The notes under the pieces: generated by a model | Told to the model about the DNA's origin: nothing | What the model saw: the letters and a program-made list of their open reading frames with translations, nothing else | Database searches by the model: none | In this document: in pieces, positions 18,110-26,425 of the stretch | Layout: every line of letters starts with the position of its first letter | How positions within the stretch are numbered: the first letter of the stretch is position 1 | From: Chloroflexota bacterium | GTDB lineage: Bacteria > Chloroflexota > Dehalococcoidia > UBA2979 | NCBI GenBank assembly: GCA_016875635.1 | Contig: VGPD01000003.1 | Location: forward strand, 29,896-93,895 | DNA length: 64,000 nucleotides | Direction of reading: 5' to 3' | Program-made: the position numbers and the translations under genes

Positions 18110-19550
18110 CTGGCGCCGAGGTCGGCTTCGTCGGGCCGCCGGCGGGGAGGTAGACCGAGAACGTCGTCCCCGCCTCGGCGGTCGACTCCACGGCGACGGT
18201 GCCGCCGTGGGCCTGCACCAGTTCCTGCACGATCGACAGCCCGAGCCCGCGGTGGCGGCCGCCGGAGCGGGCGGCGTCGGCCTGATAGAAACGGTCAAAG
18301 ACCCGGGCGCGCACGTCCTCAGGGAGCGGGTCGCCCGCGTTGTGCACATCGATCAGGACCCCGCCTGATACCGCCTTCGACGTGATGGTGACCGTGCTCC
18401 CCCAGCGCGCGAAGCGGATCGCGTTGTCCACAAGGTTCGCGAGCACCTGCTCCAGCCGCCGGCCATCCGCGAGCACCGTGACGCCCGCGCCCGGGCGCGC
18501 CTCCAACCCCACCTCCGCCTCCTCCGCCTGGTGACGCAGCCGCGGCACCGTCGCCTCGACGAGGTCATCGATCGCGACATCCTCGATCTCCATGCGGACG
18601 GCGCCGGACTCGATCTCACCGAGGTAGAGCAGGTCATCGACGAGGATGCGCATCCGCTCCGCTTCTTCGTGGATCAGCTCACCCGCCTCGCGCGGGTCGC
18701 CGACGCCCTCCATCAGCGCCTGTGAGAAGCCATGGATCGAGGTGAGCGGGGTCTTCAATTCGTGCGAGACATCCGCCAGCAGGTCGCGCATCGCATGGTT
18801 GCTGCGGCTGATCTGCGCGGACATCTGGTTGAATGCGGAGGCAAGCCGTCCCACTTCGTCGCTGCCGTCCACCTCGATCCGCTGTTCGAGGTCGCCGCGT
18901 GCCATCGCCTGCGAGGCGCGCGTCATCTGGGCGATCGGCGTCGTGATCCTCGACGCCAGGATCAGCGAGAAGATCACCGCGACGACGCCCGCGCCGAGGC
19001 CGGCCAGGCCGAGCCGCGGCAGGAGCCGTGCCCACGATTGGTTGACGTCCGCCGCCGGCACGACGATCACGACCCGGGTCGGCATCTTCGTCTGCGCCAC
19101 CGCGGCGATGCCCGAGACATCGGCCTGCGCGAAGAGGTAGAACTCGCGTCCGTCGCGCGTCACGCGATACGAGCGGAACGACTCCATCCCGTCACGCACC
19201 GGCTGCTCAGGCGCACTCCCGAGGATGTCGAGCGTCTCCCCGAGCATGCCCTCGTCTGCCGCGGTGTCCATGATCACGCGCTGCTGCTGGTCCACCATCA
19301 GCACCCGGAACTGGTAGTGGTCGGCGACGTCGGCCAGTTGCGAACGGACCACGCTCGCAGGCCACCCGGCCTGCTGCAGGTTGCGCGTGCCCTCCGAGAT
19401 CGGGCCGACGAGGAGGCCGATGCGCTGCTCGGCGGCCTGGTTCTGCTCCTGCCGCAGCAGTAACACGAACCCGGACGCGGAGAGGAACAGCGCCAGCCCG
19501 ATGACCAGCGCAAAGCCGACGAACAGGCGGGCACGGAAACTCGAAAGCAT
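18099..19550 (-). CDS. Sensor histidine kinase (HAMP-HisKA-HATPase)
   Basis: Membrane sensor of a two-component system. TM1 at about 8-32, an extracytoplasmic sensor to about 170, TM2 at about 178-200, then HAMP to about 250. Phosphoacceptor His263 in DVSHELKTPLT; ATP-binding N box LVDNAIRFA and G boxes (RHRGLGLSIVQEL). 483 aa. It follows its response regulator by 8 nt and converges with cimA (11-nt overlap). The signal sensed is not evident. Confidence 0.93.
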   Translation of the reverse strand: MLSSFRARLFVGFALVIGLALFLSASGFVLLLRQEQNQAAEQRIGLLVGPISEGTRNLQQAGWPASVVRSQLADVADHYQFRVLMVDQQQRVIMDTAADEGMLGETLDILGSAPEQPVRDGMESFRSYRVTRDGREFYLFAQADVSGIAAVAQTKMPTRVVIVVPAADVNQSWARLLPRLGLAGLGAGVVAVIFSLILASRITTPIAQMTRASQAMARGDLEQRIEVDGSDEVGRLASAFNQMSAQISRSNHAMRDLLADVSHELKTPLTSIHGFSQALMEGVGDPREAGELIHEEAERMRILVDDLLYLGEIESGAVRMEIEDVAIDDLVEATVPRLRHQAEEAEVGLEARPGAGVTVLADGRRLEQVLANLVDNAIRFARWGSTVTITSKAVSGGVLIDVHNAGDPLPEDVRARVFDRFYQADAARSGGRHRGLGLSIVQELVQAHGGTVAVESTAEAGTTFSVYLPAGGPTKPTSAPATR

Positions 19551-19558
19551 CGAGAGAC

Positions 19559-20260
19559 CTACGACTTCGCGGGCTGCGGCACCAGCTTGTAACCCACGCC
19601 CCAGACCGTCTCAATCTTCGGACGGGCCGCCCTCAACTTCTCGCGCAGCCAGGCGACGTGCACATCGATCGTGCGCGCGTCCCCGTAGAAATCCTCACCC
19701 CAGACCATCGAGAGCAGCCGCTCCCGGTCCATGGCGACGTTCGGATGGCGCATGAACGCCTCCAGCAGGTCGAATTCGCGCTGGCGGAGGCGCACATGCT
19801 CACCCGCCACGATGACGTTGCGCGCCGAGGGGTCGAGCGTCAGGTCCTCGATCGTGATCGCCTGCGGCTCACCCTCGTCGCCGGCGGCCCTGTCCCAGTC
19901 GCGCCGGCGGAGGTTAGCCTTCACCCGCGCCACCACCTCCCGCGGGTTGAACGGCTTCGTGATGTAGTCGTCCGCGCCCATTTCGAGGCCCACGATCTTG
20001 TCGACGTCGTCCGAGCGCGCGGTCAGCATAATCACCGGCACGTCCGAGTCCTTGCGGATCTCCGTGCACACGTCGAACCCGTTCAGGTAGGGCATCATCA
20101 GGTCGAGCACGACGAGGTCCGGCGCCTCCGCACGGAACCGTTCGAGGGCCTCGCGTCCGTCGCGGACAGCGACCACCTCATACCCTGCCTCGCGGAGGTA
20201 GAGCCGGAGCAGCTTGATGATGTTGGCTTCGTCGTCGGCGACGAGGATCTTCGCGGTCAT
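19559..20260 (-). CDS. OmpR/PhoB-family response regulator
   Basis: Receiver domain with acidic pair DDE (10-12), phosphorylated Asp53 (VVLDLMMP) and Lys102 (DDYITKPF), then a winged-helix C-terminal DNA-binding domain (about 135-230) ending WGVGYKLVPQ. The start is set at MTAKILVADDEAN; the track's upstream extension adds 11 non-conserved residues. 233 aa. Operon with the kinase downstream. Confidence 0.94.
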   Translation of the reverse strand: MTAKILVADDEANIIKLLRLYLREAGYEVVAVRDGREALERFRAEAPDLVVLDLMMPYLNGFDVCTEIRKDSDVPVIMLTARSDDVDKIVGLEMGADDYITKPFNPREVVARVKANLRRRDWDRAAGDEGEPQAITIEDLTLDPSARNVIVAGEHVRLRQREFDLLEAFMRHPNVAMDRERLLSMVWGEDFYGDARTIDVHVAWLREKLRAARPKIETVWGVGYKLVPQPAKS

Positions 20261-20483
20261 CGGGCGTGCCTGCGGTCCTCGACGTGCCACCACGCGGCGG
20301 CTGGTGGTGGGTGGCGGAGAGAAGGGTCAGGGCCGGCCCGGGCTCCCGAGGGAGCACCGAAGCGGTTCGCAACCGCTCCCACCACAACCTGTTTCTGCGA
20401 ACCGTCCCGTCCGGGCGCGGCCCCTTCCTGAAGATGAGGATGGCCGAGCGGGGTTGGCGTTCCTTAAGGGAAGTGTAAACAAA

Positions 20484-20503
20484 GTGTGCGACTTCCGGCA
20501 CAC
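20484..20503. promoter_or_regulatory. Inverted repeat in the csrA-response regulator gap
   Basis: GTGTGC-N8-GCACAC in the 287-nt gap ahead of the response regulator, next to the minus-strand -10-like TTTACACT. It could be an operator for the two-component pair. The csrA end carries a short CCGCCT/AGGCGG hairpin (20539-20555). No other gene was seen in this gap. Confidence 0.3.
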
Positions 20504-20547
20504 AGGCCTGGAAGCTGGCAGATCGGCAGCGACAGGGGCCGCCTCCG

Positions 20548-20784
20548 CTAGGCGGTCTTGCCGAGGTACCGGAGGACTCGCGCCATCCCCGCGTGCTCGT
20601 GGGCGTTCGAAGCAGCGTGGTTCTGGTCGGCGACCTCCCGGAGAAGTTCCTCGCGGAGGACGGAGATGGCGCGCGGCGCCTCGACGCCGATCTTAATCCG
20701 CTCGCCCTCGATTGCGAGGATCCGGACCACCACCTTGCCATCGATGACGATGCCTTGCTCCAGTTTGCGTGTGAGGATCAGCAC
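20548..20784 (-). CDS. csrA: Carbon storage regulator CsrA
   Basis: Small RNA-binding dimer that represses or stabilises mRNAs by binding GGA loops, often flagellin mRNA. Begins MLILTRKLEQGIVIDGKVVVRIL and contains GERIKIGVEAPRAISVLREELL. 78 aa, with an extra C-terminal tail from about 58. GTG start with GGGAGG upstream. A flagellin gene lies 28 kb away with a GGGAGG Shine-Dalgarno sequence, the usual kind of target; that link is inference. Confidence 0.93.
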   Translation of the reverse strand: MLILTRKLEQGIVIDGKVVVRILAIEGERIKIGVEAPRAISVLREELLREVADQNHAASNAHEHAGMARVLRYLGKTA

Positions 20785-20958
20785 GGCGTGGCCTCCCTGC
20801 CCGGTAGCCGGTTCTGCGGTGCCGCGAAGCCACCTCTCCGATCATCGGCGGACTGAGTGTGCGCCCGCAGTCCCATGCCCGGACTAGGCCGAAGCCCGAA
20901 GCTCCTCGGTCGCACCCGGCTGGAGCACCCGCGTCCGCAGCGAGTAGCTCGCAGCATA
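20785..20958 (-). promoter_or_regulatory. csrA 5' region with TATGCT -10 and long leader
   Basis: Minus-strand TGCTATGCT (20953-20961) is a plausible extended -10, giving a leader of about 160 nt to the csrA GTG. The leader is GC-rich with several self-complementary stretches. It matches no riboswitch class I could recognise. Confidence 0.3.
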
Positions 20959-21056
20959 GCAGTCACCGGAGGCGACACGGGGACACGACCTCGCGGACGG
21001 CACCAACCAGCAGCCCAACAAGGGGGGGCTAGTTGAAGCTCATGACAGGACAAGGG

Positions 21057-21269
21057 TTAGAGGCGGAGCTTGCCGTGGGACGGCTGGCGGCGGCGCTGTT
21101 TGCCGGCAGCCAGACGCTCCTCCTCCTGAATGTCCTGGGGGTCGGCTCGCTGCGCCTCGTGTACGTAGCCACAGGCGACACAGGTACCGAACTTCCCGTA
21201 CCAGTCATCTTCGACGATCATGAGGCCGCGGCAGCGCGGGCACTTCTTTGGCGGGGGGCTTTGCAGCAT
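21057..21269 (-). CDS. Small zinc-ribbon protein
   Basis: 70 aa. Two Cys pairs, CPRCRGLMI near the start and CVACGYVHE about 20 residues on, form a zinc ribbon; the tail is basic. The ATG chosen has GGAGG at ideal spacing, 12 codons inside the track's ORF. Function unknown. Its transcript carries a c-di-AMP riboswitch 58 nt upstream, an unusual partner for this aptamer. Confidence 0.75.
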   Translation of the reverse strand: MLQSPPPKKCPRCRGLMIVEDDWYGKFGTCVACGYVHEAQRADPQDIQEEERLAAGKQRRRQPSHGKLRL

Positions 21270-21326
21270 CTCCGCCTCCTTCGTTTCGCAGCACGTCTCC
21301 GGCATCCCGCCGGTCGGGCTGTCCCG

Positions 21327-21448
21327 TCTGCCTCCGAGGTTAGCTGTCGGGTTCGGGCCGGTCAGTACGCCCGTCTCTGTGCGCCCTCGCTCAGAGATTC
21401 ACCCCAGGTATTGGGTCCCCCGGTCGCCGCCCTCCCGGACGGCAATTA
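21327..21448 (-). ncRNA. c-di-AMP riboswitch (ydaO/yuaA type)
   Basis: Reading the minus strand, the aptamer core shows GGGGGACCCAATACCTGGGG followed by TGAATC, and later CCGAACCCGACAGCTAACCT followed by CGGAGGCA. These match the conserved joining regions of the ydaO-yuaA aptamer (e.g. the Thermoanaerobacter ydaO RNA with CCCGACAGCUAACUCCGGAGGCA). TTGCC/GGCA closes P1. ydaO elements usually turn genes off when c-di-AMP is high. A small stem CCGGC-ggga-GCCGG lies just before the coding region. Confidence 0.9.
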
Positions 21449-21517
21449 GGCAAGTCACCCCACCCTCAATGCTCCTCGGAGATGACGTCCGTGAACCATC
21501 GTGATTGTGACGACAAG

Positions 21518-21545
21518 AGCATACTGGCGGTTAACGCCCTGTCAA
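21518..21545 (-). promoter_or_regulatory. Promoter of the riboswitch/zinc-ribbon transcript
   Basis: On the minus strand: perfect TTGACA, a 16-nt spacer and TATGCT. The start would be about 60 nt before the aptamer. The spacer contains GTTAAC flanked by GGC/GCC, a possible operator. Confidence 0.7.
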
Positions 21546-21728
21546 GGTGGATTACCTACTCATCTTGACGTAAGCCCGGAAAGTTCTCAACACCGTCATT
21601 TACGCCAGATTCAGGCGGCTGGCCCCGCTCCGGGCCCACCGCTGCCCCGGTGCCCTCCACCGCCACGCTCGCCCCTGCCTCTCGAGTTCCTCCCGCGAGA
21701 GCCCGGCGACGCACCCGAAACCCGCGCA

Positions 21729-21734
21729 TACACT
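21729..21734 (+). promoter_or_regulatory. -10 box TACACT of cobTSU (leaderless)
   Basis: TACACT ends 6 nt before the cobT ATG, so the mRNA likely begins at the start codon. Between the divergent promoter at 21545 and this box I see no gene and no cobalamin riboswitch. Confidence 0.5.
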
Positions 21735-21740
21735 CGCAAC

Positions 21741-22850
21741 ATGGCCACCTACCAACCCGTTGCCAATCCCGCCGCCCTCATCGCCGCGACCGCCGCCGCC
21801 ATCCGCCCGGCCGACCGAGAGGCGGCGGCGCGCGCCGACCGGCTCCAGGACCGACTCACCAAGCCGCCCGGCGCTCTCGGACGGATGGAGTCGCTGGCCA
21901 CACGGATCGCCGGGATCACCGCACAGGAGCGCCCACACCTCGACCGCCGCCTCGTCGTCGTCGCCGCGGGGGACCACGGCGTCACCGCGCAGGGCGTCTC
22001 CGCCTTCCCCGCCGAGGTCACCGCGCAGATGGTCGCCAACTTCCTCGCGGGCGGAGCCGCGATCAACGTGCTCGCCCACCATGCCGGCGCCCGCGTCCGC
22101 GTCGTGGATGCCGGCGTCCGAGGCGAGACCCCGGACCACCCCGACCTGCTCCGCCTTCGCCTCGGCCCCGGCACCGACAACATCTCCCGCGGCCCCGCCA
22201 TGACACATGCCCTCGCCGAACGCGCCATCGCCGAGGGCATCGCCCTCTTCGATCGCGAACGCGCCACCGAGGGCGTCGACATCGTCGGGCTGGGCGAAAT
22301 GGGGATCGGCAACAGCACGAGCGCCGCCGCGATCATCGCGGCCGTCACCGGCCTGCCCCCACGCACCGTCACCGGCCGCGGCACCGGCGTGGACGACGCC
22401 CACTACGAACTGAAGGTCGCCGCCATCGAGAGCGCCCTCCATGTCAACAACCCCGACCGCGCAGACGGCATCGCATTGCTCGCCACGCTCGGTGGCTTCG
22501 AGATTGGCGTGCTGGCCGGCGCGTACCTCGCAGCGGCGGCCGCCCGTGTGCCGGCAGTCATCGACGGCGTCATCTCCGGAGCCGCCGCGCTCGTCGCAGG
22601 TGCCATCGCCCCCGAAGCGGCCGAGTCGTTCCTAGCGTCGCACCTCTCCGTTGAGCCCGGCCACATGGCGACACTCGAATATCTGCGGCTGGAACCCGTC
22701 CTCGATCTGAACATGCGACTGGGTGAGGGCTCCGGCGCTGCGCTCGCCATCTCGCTCTGCGTCGCCGCCTGCCGGCTGCTCGACGAGATGGCGACCTTCG
22801 ACGAGGCCGGGGTTTCCGACTCCGACACTGCAGTCGAGCCGGAGTCCTAG
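21741..22850 (+). CDS. cobT: Nicotinate-nucleotide:DMB phosphoribosyltransferase
   Basis: Makes alpha-ribazole phosphate, the lower ligand of cobalamin. Shows RLTKPPGALGRMESLATRIAGI, VVAAGDHGVTAQGVSAFP, GGAAINVLA and LGEMGIGNSTSAAAI, all CobT signatures; the catalytic Glu region is near the C-terminus. The track's ORF starts 80 codons earlier in non-conserved sequence; this ATG gives 369 aa. First gene of cobT-cobS-cobU. Confidence 0.95.
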   Translation: MATYQPVANPAALIAATAAAIRPADREAAARADRLQDRLTKPPGALGRMESLATRIAGITAQERPHLDRRLVVVAAGDHGVTAQGVSAFPAEVTAQMVANFLAGGAAINVLAHHAGARVRVVDAGVRGETPDHPDLLRLRLGPGTDNISRGPAMTHALAERAIAEGIALFDRERATEGVDIVGLGEMGIGNSTSAAAIIAAVTGLPPRTVTGRGTGVDDAHYELKVAAIESALHVNNPDRADGIALLATLGGFEIGVLAGAYLAAAAARVPAVIDGVISGAAALVAGAIAPEAAESFLASHLSVEPGHMATLEYLRLEPVLDLNMRLGEGSGAALAISLCVAACRLLDEMATFDEAGVSDSDTAVEPES

Positions 22851-22851
22851 C

Positions 22852-23625
22852 ATGCGCATCCTCGGCGGCGCGCCCATCGCCCTGGAGTTCCTCACGCCGC
22901 TGCGCCTGCGCCGCGTGCAGACGTACGACGACCGCACGTTCGCCGAGGCGCTGGGCTGGTACCCGTTCGTCGGCCTGCTGATCGGGCTCGTCCTGTGGTC
23001 GCTGGACCGCGGGTTGAGCGAACTCCTCCCGCCTGTCCCCACCGCCGTCCTGCTCGTCGCCTTCCTCGCGCTCGCCTCTGGCGGGCTCCATCTCGATGGC
23101 GTTGCCGACACTGCGGACGGAATGGCCGTCCAGGGCGACCGAGCCGAACGGCTCGGCGTGATGAGCGAGGGCAACACCGGCCCCGCCGGCGTGATGGCGT
23201 TGCTGCTCGTCCTGATGGCGGAGTGGGCGGCGATCGTCTCGCTTCCGGACACCGTGCGAGGCCCCGCGCTCATCGTCGCGCCCGCGCTCGGACGCTGGGC
23301 CGTCGTCCCCGTCGGCCTCCTCTTCAAGCCCGCGCGCCCGCGCGGCCTCGGACACGCGATGCAGACCGCGATGCTCCCGGTCGCCGCGCCGCTAGCCACG
23401 CTCTTCGGCGCAGGCGCCGCGCTGGCGCTCTTCGGCCTCGCCGGCGTCGTGCTCGTGATCGCCGCGACCGTCGCCGCCCTCCTCATCGCCGCCCTCGCCG
23501 CGCGCATGCTCGAAGGCGTCACCGGCGACGTCTTCGGAGCGGCGATCGAGGTGTCGCAGGTCGTCGTCTGGCTTTCGCTGGTCGCGGCCGGGATGCACGG
23601 CTGGGCCACGCCGCTGATCGGCTAA
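22852..23625 (+). CDS. cobS: Adenosylcobinamide-GDP ribazoletransferase
   Basis: Integral membrane enzyme joining GDP-cobinamide to alpha-ribazole (phosphate), giving cobalamin. Has FLTPLRLRR, GGLHLDGVADTADG and GVTGDVFGAAIE, the CobS hallmarks, plus about six hydrophobic helices. 257 aa. ATG 1 nt after the cobT stop. Confidence 0.95.
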   Translation: MRILGGAPIALEFLTPLRLRRVQTYDDRTFAEALGWYPFVGLLIGLVLWSLDRGLSELLPPVPTAVLLVAFLALASGGLHLDGVADTADGMAVQGDRAERLGVMSEGNTGPAGVMALLLVLMAEWAAIVSLPDTVRGPALIVAPALGRWAVVPVGLLFKPARPRGLGHAMQTAMLPVAAPLATLFGAGAALALFGLAGVVLVIAATVAALLIAALAARMLEGVTGDVFGAAIEVSQVVVWLSLVAAGMHGWATPLIG

Positions 23626-23627
23626 CC

Positions 23628-24191
23628 GTGGGACAGCTCTGGTTTGTCACCGGCGGGGCACGCAGCGGGAAGTCGACCTTCGCTGAACGGCGCGCCATCA
23701 GCCTCGGCCGCCCCATCACCTACATCGCGACCCTCGAGCCGTTGGACGAGGAGATGCGCGCCCGCATCGCCCGCCACCAGGCGCAACGGCCGGCCACCTG
23801 GCGCACCGTCGAGACCCCCCGGACGCCGGACGAGGCCGTACGCGCGACCCCTGACGGCGACACGATCCTGCTCGACTGCCTTTCGCTCTGGGTCTCGAAC
23901 CGGCTGCTCGACCTCGGCACGGACGCACCGTCCGCCGCCGAGGTGGCATCACTGGAAGCCGCGCTCGACGCCGAGACCCACGCGCTCCTCGACCTCCTCG
24001 CACAGCGCGAGGGCAACGCCATTCTGGTCAGCAACGAGGTCGGGAGCGGACTGGTGCCGGAGTACCCCCTCGGCCGCACCTACCGCGATCTGCTCGGCCG
24101 CGTGAACCAGCACGTCGCGAAAACAGCAGCGCGCGCCTGGCTGTGTGTCGCCGGGCGCGCGCTGGAGTTGCCGCCGGTCGACGACCGCTAG
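23628..24191 (+). CDS. cobU: Adenosylcobinamide kinase/guanylyltransferase
   Basis: Phosphorylates and guanylylates adenosylcobinamide ahead of CobS. P-loop VTGGARSGKSTFAE at the N-terminus, ATLEPLDEEMRARIARHQ with the guanylylated His region, LLDCLSLWVSN and SNEVGSGLVPEYPLGRTYRDLLG. 187 aa. The GTG start gives 2 nt spacing from cobS. It converges with the HtrA gene, overlapping by 4 nt. Confidence 0.95.
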   Translation: MGQLWFVTGGARSGKSTFAERRAISLGRPITYIATLEPLDEEMRARIARHQAQRPATWRTVETPRTPDEAVRATPDGDTILLDCLSLWVSNRLLDLGTDAPSAAEVASLEAALDAETHALLDLLAQREGNAILVSNEVGSGLVPEYPLGRTYRDLLGRVNQHVAKTAARAWLCVAGRALELPPVDDR

Positions 24192-25321
24192 CGCAGGTCC
24201 CAGGCCTGGAGTTCCGCGGAGACCGTCATCGCCTGGCCTTTCCGGACCAGGTCCACCTGTACCTTCTCGCCGACCTCGTGCTTGTCGATCGCGCGGGCCA
24301 GCTCTTCGAAGTTCCGCACCGGCTGACCGCCGACGGCCGTAATCACGTCGCCACCGGTCCCGGCGGTGCGAGTGCTCGTGCTGCGTGCGGCCGCCTGGAT
24401 CCCCGCGCGCGCCGCCGCGCCGCCTGGCGTGACCGCCGTGACATACACCCCTCGCGTGACCTTCAGGCCGAGGTCAGCCGCCACAACGTCATCGAGCGGC
24501 GTCACCGAAACCCCCAGTTGCGGGTGACGAACATCCTGCCCCTGCACCATCTGCGGCAGGAACCGCTGCGCCGTGTTCGACGGGATCGCGTACCCCAGCC
24601 CGACGAAGAAGCGCCCGTTGGGGTTCTCGATCGAGGAATTCACCCCGACCACTTCCCCCTTCATGTTGAAGAGCGGGCCGCCCGAGTTCCCCGGGTTCAT
24701 CGCCGTGTCCGTCTGGAACACATCCCGGATTGCCCGGCCTGTGAACGACGAGGTCGTCACGCGGCCGGTCGCCGAGATGATCCCGGCGCTGACCGAGAAG
24801 CTCTGCCCGAACGGATTGCCGATGGCGAAGACGGAGTCGCCGGTGCGGACGGAGTCGGAATTGGCGAACGCCACCGGCGTCAGAAGGTTCGATGGCGCGG
24901 TGATCTTCAATACCGCCAGGTCGCTTCCGGGGTCGCTGCCCAGCACCGTCGCCTTCGAGGCGGTCCCGTCGGCGAGTATGACCTTCAGGTCGCGCTGCCC
25001 CTCGATGACGTGGTAGTTCGTCAGCACCCGGCCTTCGCGGTCGATGACCATCCCCGTGCCGCTCGATCCGCCAGTCGCCGTCGCGCCCGACCCCTCGATC
25101 ACCACCACCGAGGGGCGCACCCGTTCGACCAGGTCCGCGATGCCCCCCGTCGTCGCGCCCGTGGTCTGCTGGACCGGGACGACCGCGCGGGAAGTCCCGG
25201 GGTTGACCGTGGTGACGGTGCTCCCACCAAATGCACTCAACGCGACCGCTCCGCCGATGAGCGCAGCCGCGACGACGATGCCCGCGATGGCGGATATCCG
25301 CCAGCCATTCGTATGTGTCAT
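24188..25321 (-). CDS. HtrA/DegP-type serine protease with PDZ domain
   Basis: Envelope quality-control protease. N-terminal membrane anchor (about 10-32), trypsin-like domain with the full triad His104 (TNYHV), Asp134 (GSDLAVLKI) and Ser213 (GNSGGPL), and a C-terminal PDZ domain (about 265-370) with RGVYVTAVTPGGAAARAGI. The PDZ contains a polar insert AAARSTSTRTAGT before GDVITAVGG. 377 aa. The divergent gap beyond 25321 has no other gene. Confidence 0.94.
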   Translation of the reverse strand: MTHTNGWRISAIAGIVVAAALIGGAVALSAFGGSTVTTVNPGTSRAVVPVQQTTGATTGGIADLVERVRPSVVVIEGSGATATGGSSGTGMVIDREGRVLTNYHVIEGQRDLKVILADGTASKATVLGSDPGSDLAVLKITAPSNLLTPVAFANSDSVRTGDSVFAIGNPFGQSFSVSAGIISATGRVTTSSFTGRAIRDVFQTDTAMNPGNSGGPLFNMKGEVVGVNSSIENPNGRFFVGLGYAIPSNTAQRFLPQMVQGQDVRHPQLGVSVTPLDDVVAADLGLKVTRGVYVTAVTPGGAAARAGIQAAARSTSTRTAGTGGDVITAVGGQPVRNFEELARAIDKHEVGEKVQVDLVRKGQAMTVSAELQAWDLR

Positions 25322-25467
25322 GTCAGCCTCCCGAGGTCACCTGCGATCCGAAGAACGGATGGCATGCGCCTATCGTGACGTCGAGACGTGATCCCGCTAT
25401 CGATGAGGCGTTAAACAACGATGAACGGACGGAATGCCCCCGACGGGCCGCCGGCCCGCGTTCTGCC

Positions 25468-26265
25468 CTAGTAGCTGGGCTTCCGCTTCTCGTGGAAGGC
25501 CCGCAGCCCCTCCGCCGCGTCCTCCGTCGATTGCACGATCGTCATCGCCGCCTGTGCCGCCTCCAGCGCCTCGGGGAAGGTCTGGTCCACGGCGCGGTAG
25601 ACGAGGCGCTTCGCCAGCTGGATCGCCACGGGCGGGCCAGCCGCCAGCTTGAGCGCGGACGCCCGCGCCTCCTCCATCAGCTGCTCGTGCGGGACCACCT
25701 TCGAGACGTATCCCAATTCCAGCGCGCGGTACGCGCCAAACAGTTCACCGCTCCAGATCAGTTCGAGCGCCTTCGGCAACCCGATGATCCTCGGCAGCAG
25801 CCATGCGCCGCCGTCGCCGGGGATCAGCCCCACGTTCACGTAGCTCATGGCGAACCGGGCCTGGTCGGACGCGATCCGGACATCCGCCATGCTCGCCATG
25901 TCCATGCCGGCGCCCGTCGCGGCCCCGTTCACCGCCGCGATGTACGGCTTGTCGAGCTGCTGCACCGCCAGCGGAACCCGGTAGACCGAGTAGCGCAGCG
26001 AGTTCCGGCGGTCGGCCGCACTCCGGCCCGACATCAGGATCCGATCCTGATCGCCGGTCGCCTGGAGGTCCGCCCCGGCGCAGAACGCCCGCCCCGCCCC
26101 GGTCACGATCACTGCGCGGACACCTTCGTCCTCCGCGGACCGCCGCAGGGCATGCTCCCATTCGGTCAGCAGTTCCGAGCTGAATGAGTTCATCCGCTCG
26201 GGCCGGTTCAGGGTGATCGTCGCGACCCGGTCGCTCACCTCGTACTGGATCGCCTCGTAATCCAC
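25468..26265 (-). CDS. Enoyl-CoA hydratase/isomerase family protein
   Basis: Crotonase fold. RPERMNSFSSELL, the oxyanion-hole segments RAFCAGADLQA and AAVNGAATGAGMDMA, and PGDGGAWLLPRIIG (the acidic catalytic position is Asp where ECH1 has Glu). GTG chosen because GAGGAGG precedes it and crotonase homology begins right there; the track start is 36 codons too early. 265 aa. Substrate unknown. Confidence 0.88.
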   Translation of the reverse strand: MDYEAIQYEVSDRVATITLNRPERMNSFSSELLTEWEHALRRSAEDEGVRAVIVTGAGRAFCAGADLQATGDQDRILMSGRSAADRRNSLRYSVYRVPLAVQQLDKPYIAAVNGAATGAGMDMASMADVRIASDQARFAMSYVNVGLIPGDGGAWLLPRIIGLPKALELIWSGELFGAYRALELGYVSKVVPHEQLMEEARASALKLAAGPPVAIQLAKRLVYRAVDQTFPEALEAAQAAMTIVQSTEDAAEGLRAFHEKRKPSY

Positions 26266-26413
26266 CGCAACCTCCTCGGGAACACTTCCGGCGGGGACGT
26301 TCGGGAGTCTACACGGAGGGTAGGCGGCGTTCATGCCGTGCGTGATGCCCTGGATTCGACCGTGAATCCTCACAGAAACGACCGCCCAGTGGAAGAACCG
26401 GCGGGCGAGGAGG

Positions 26414-26419
26414 TACGGT
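26414..26419 (+). promoter_or_regulatory. -10 box TACGGT, 6 nt before the lipoprotein start
   Basis: TACGGT spaced for a leaderless start at ATG 26426. GAGGAGG just upstream could instead serve as a ribosome site for a longer mRNA. The divergent crotonase has TAGACT on the minus strand of the same gap. Confidence 0.35.
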
Positions 26420-26425
26420 GCCGTT

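Noticed and set aside
21450-21740. Cobalamin riboswitch ahead of cobTSU
   Set aside because: No B12-box-like sequence on the plus strand; cobT appears leaderless.
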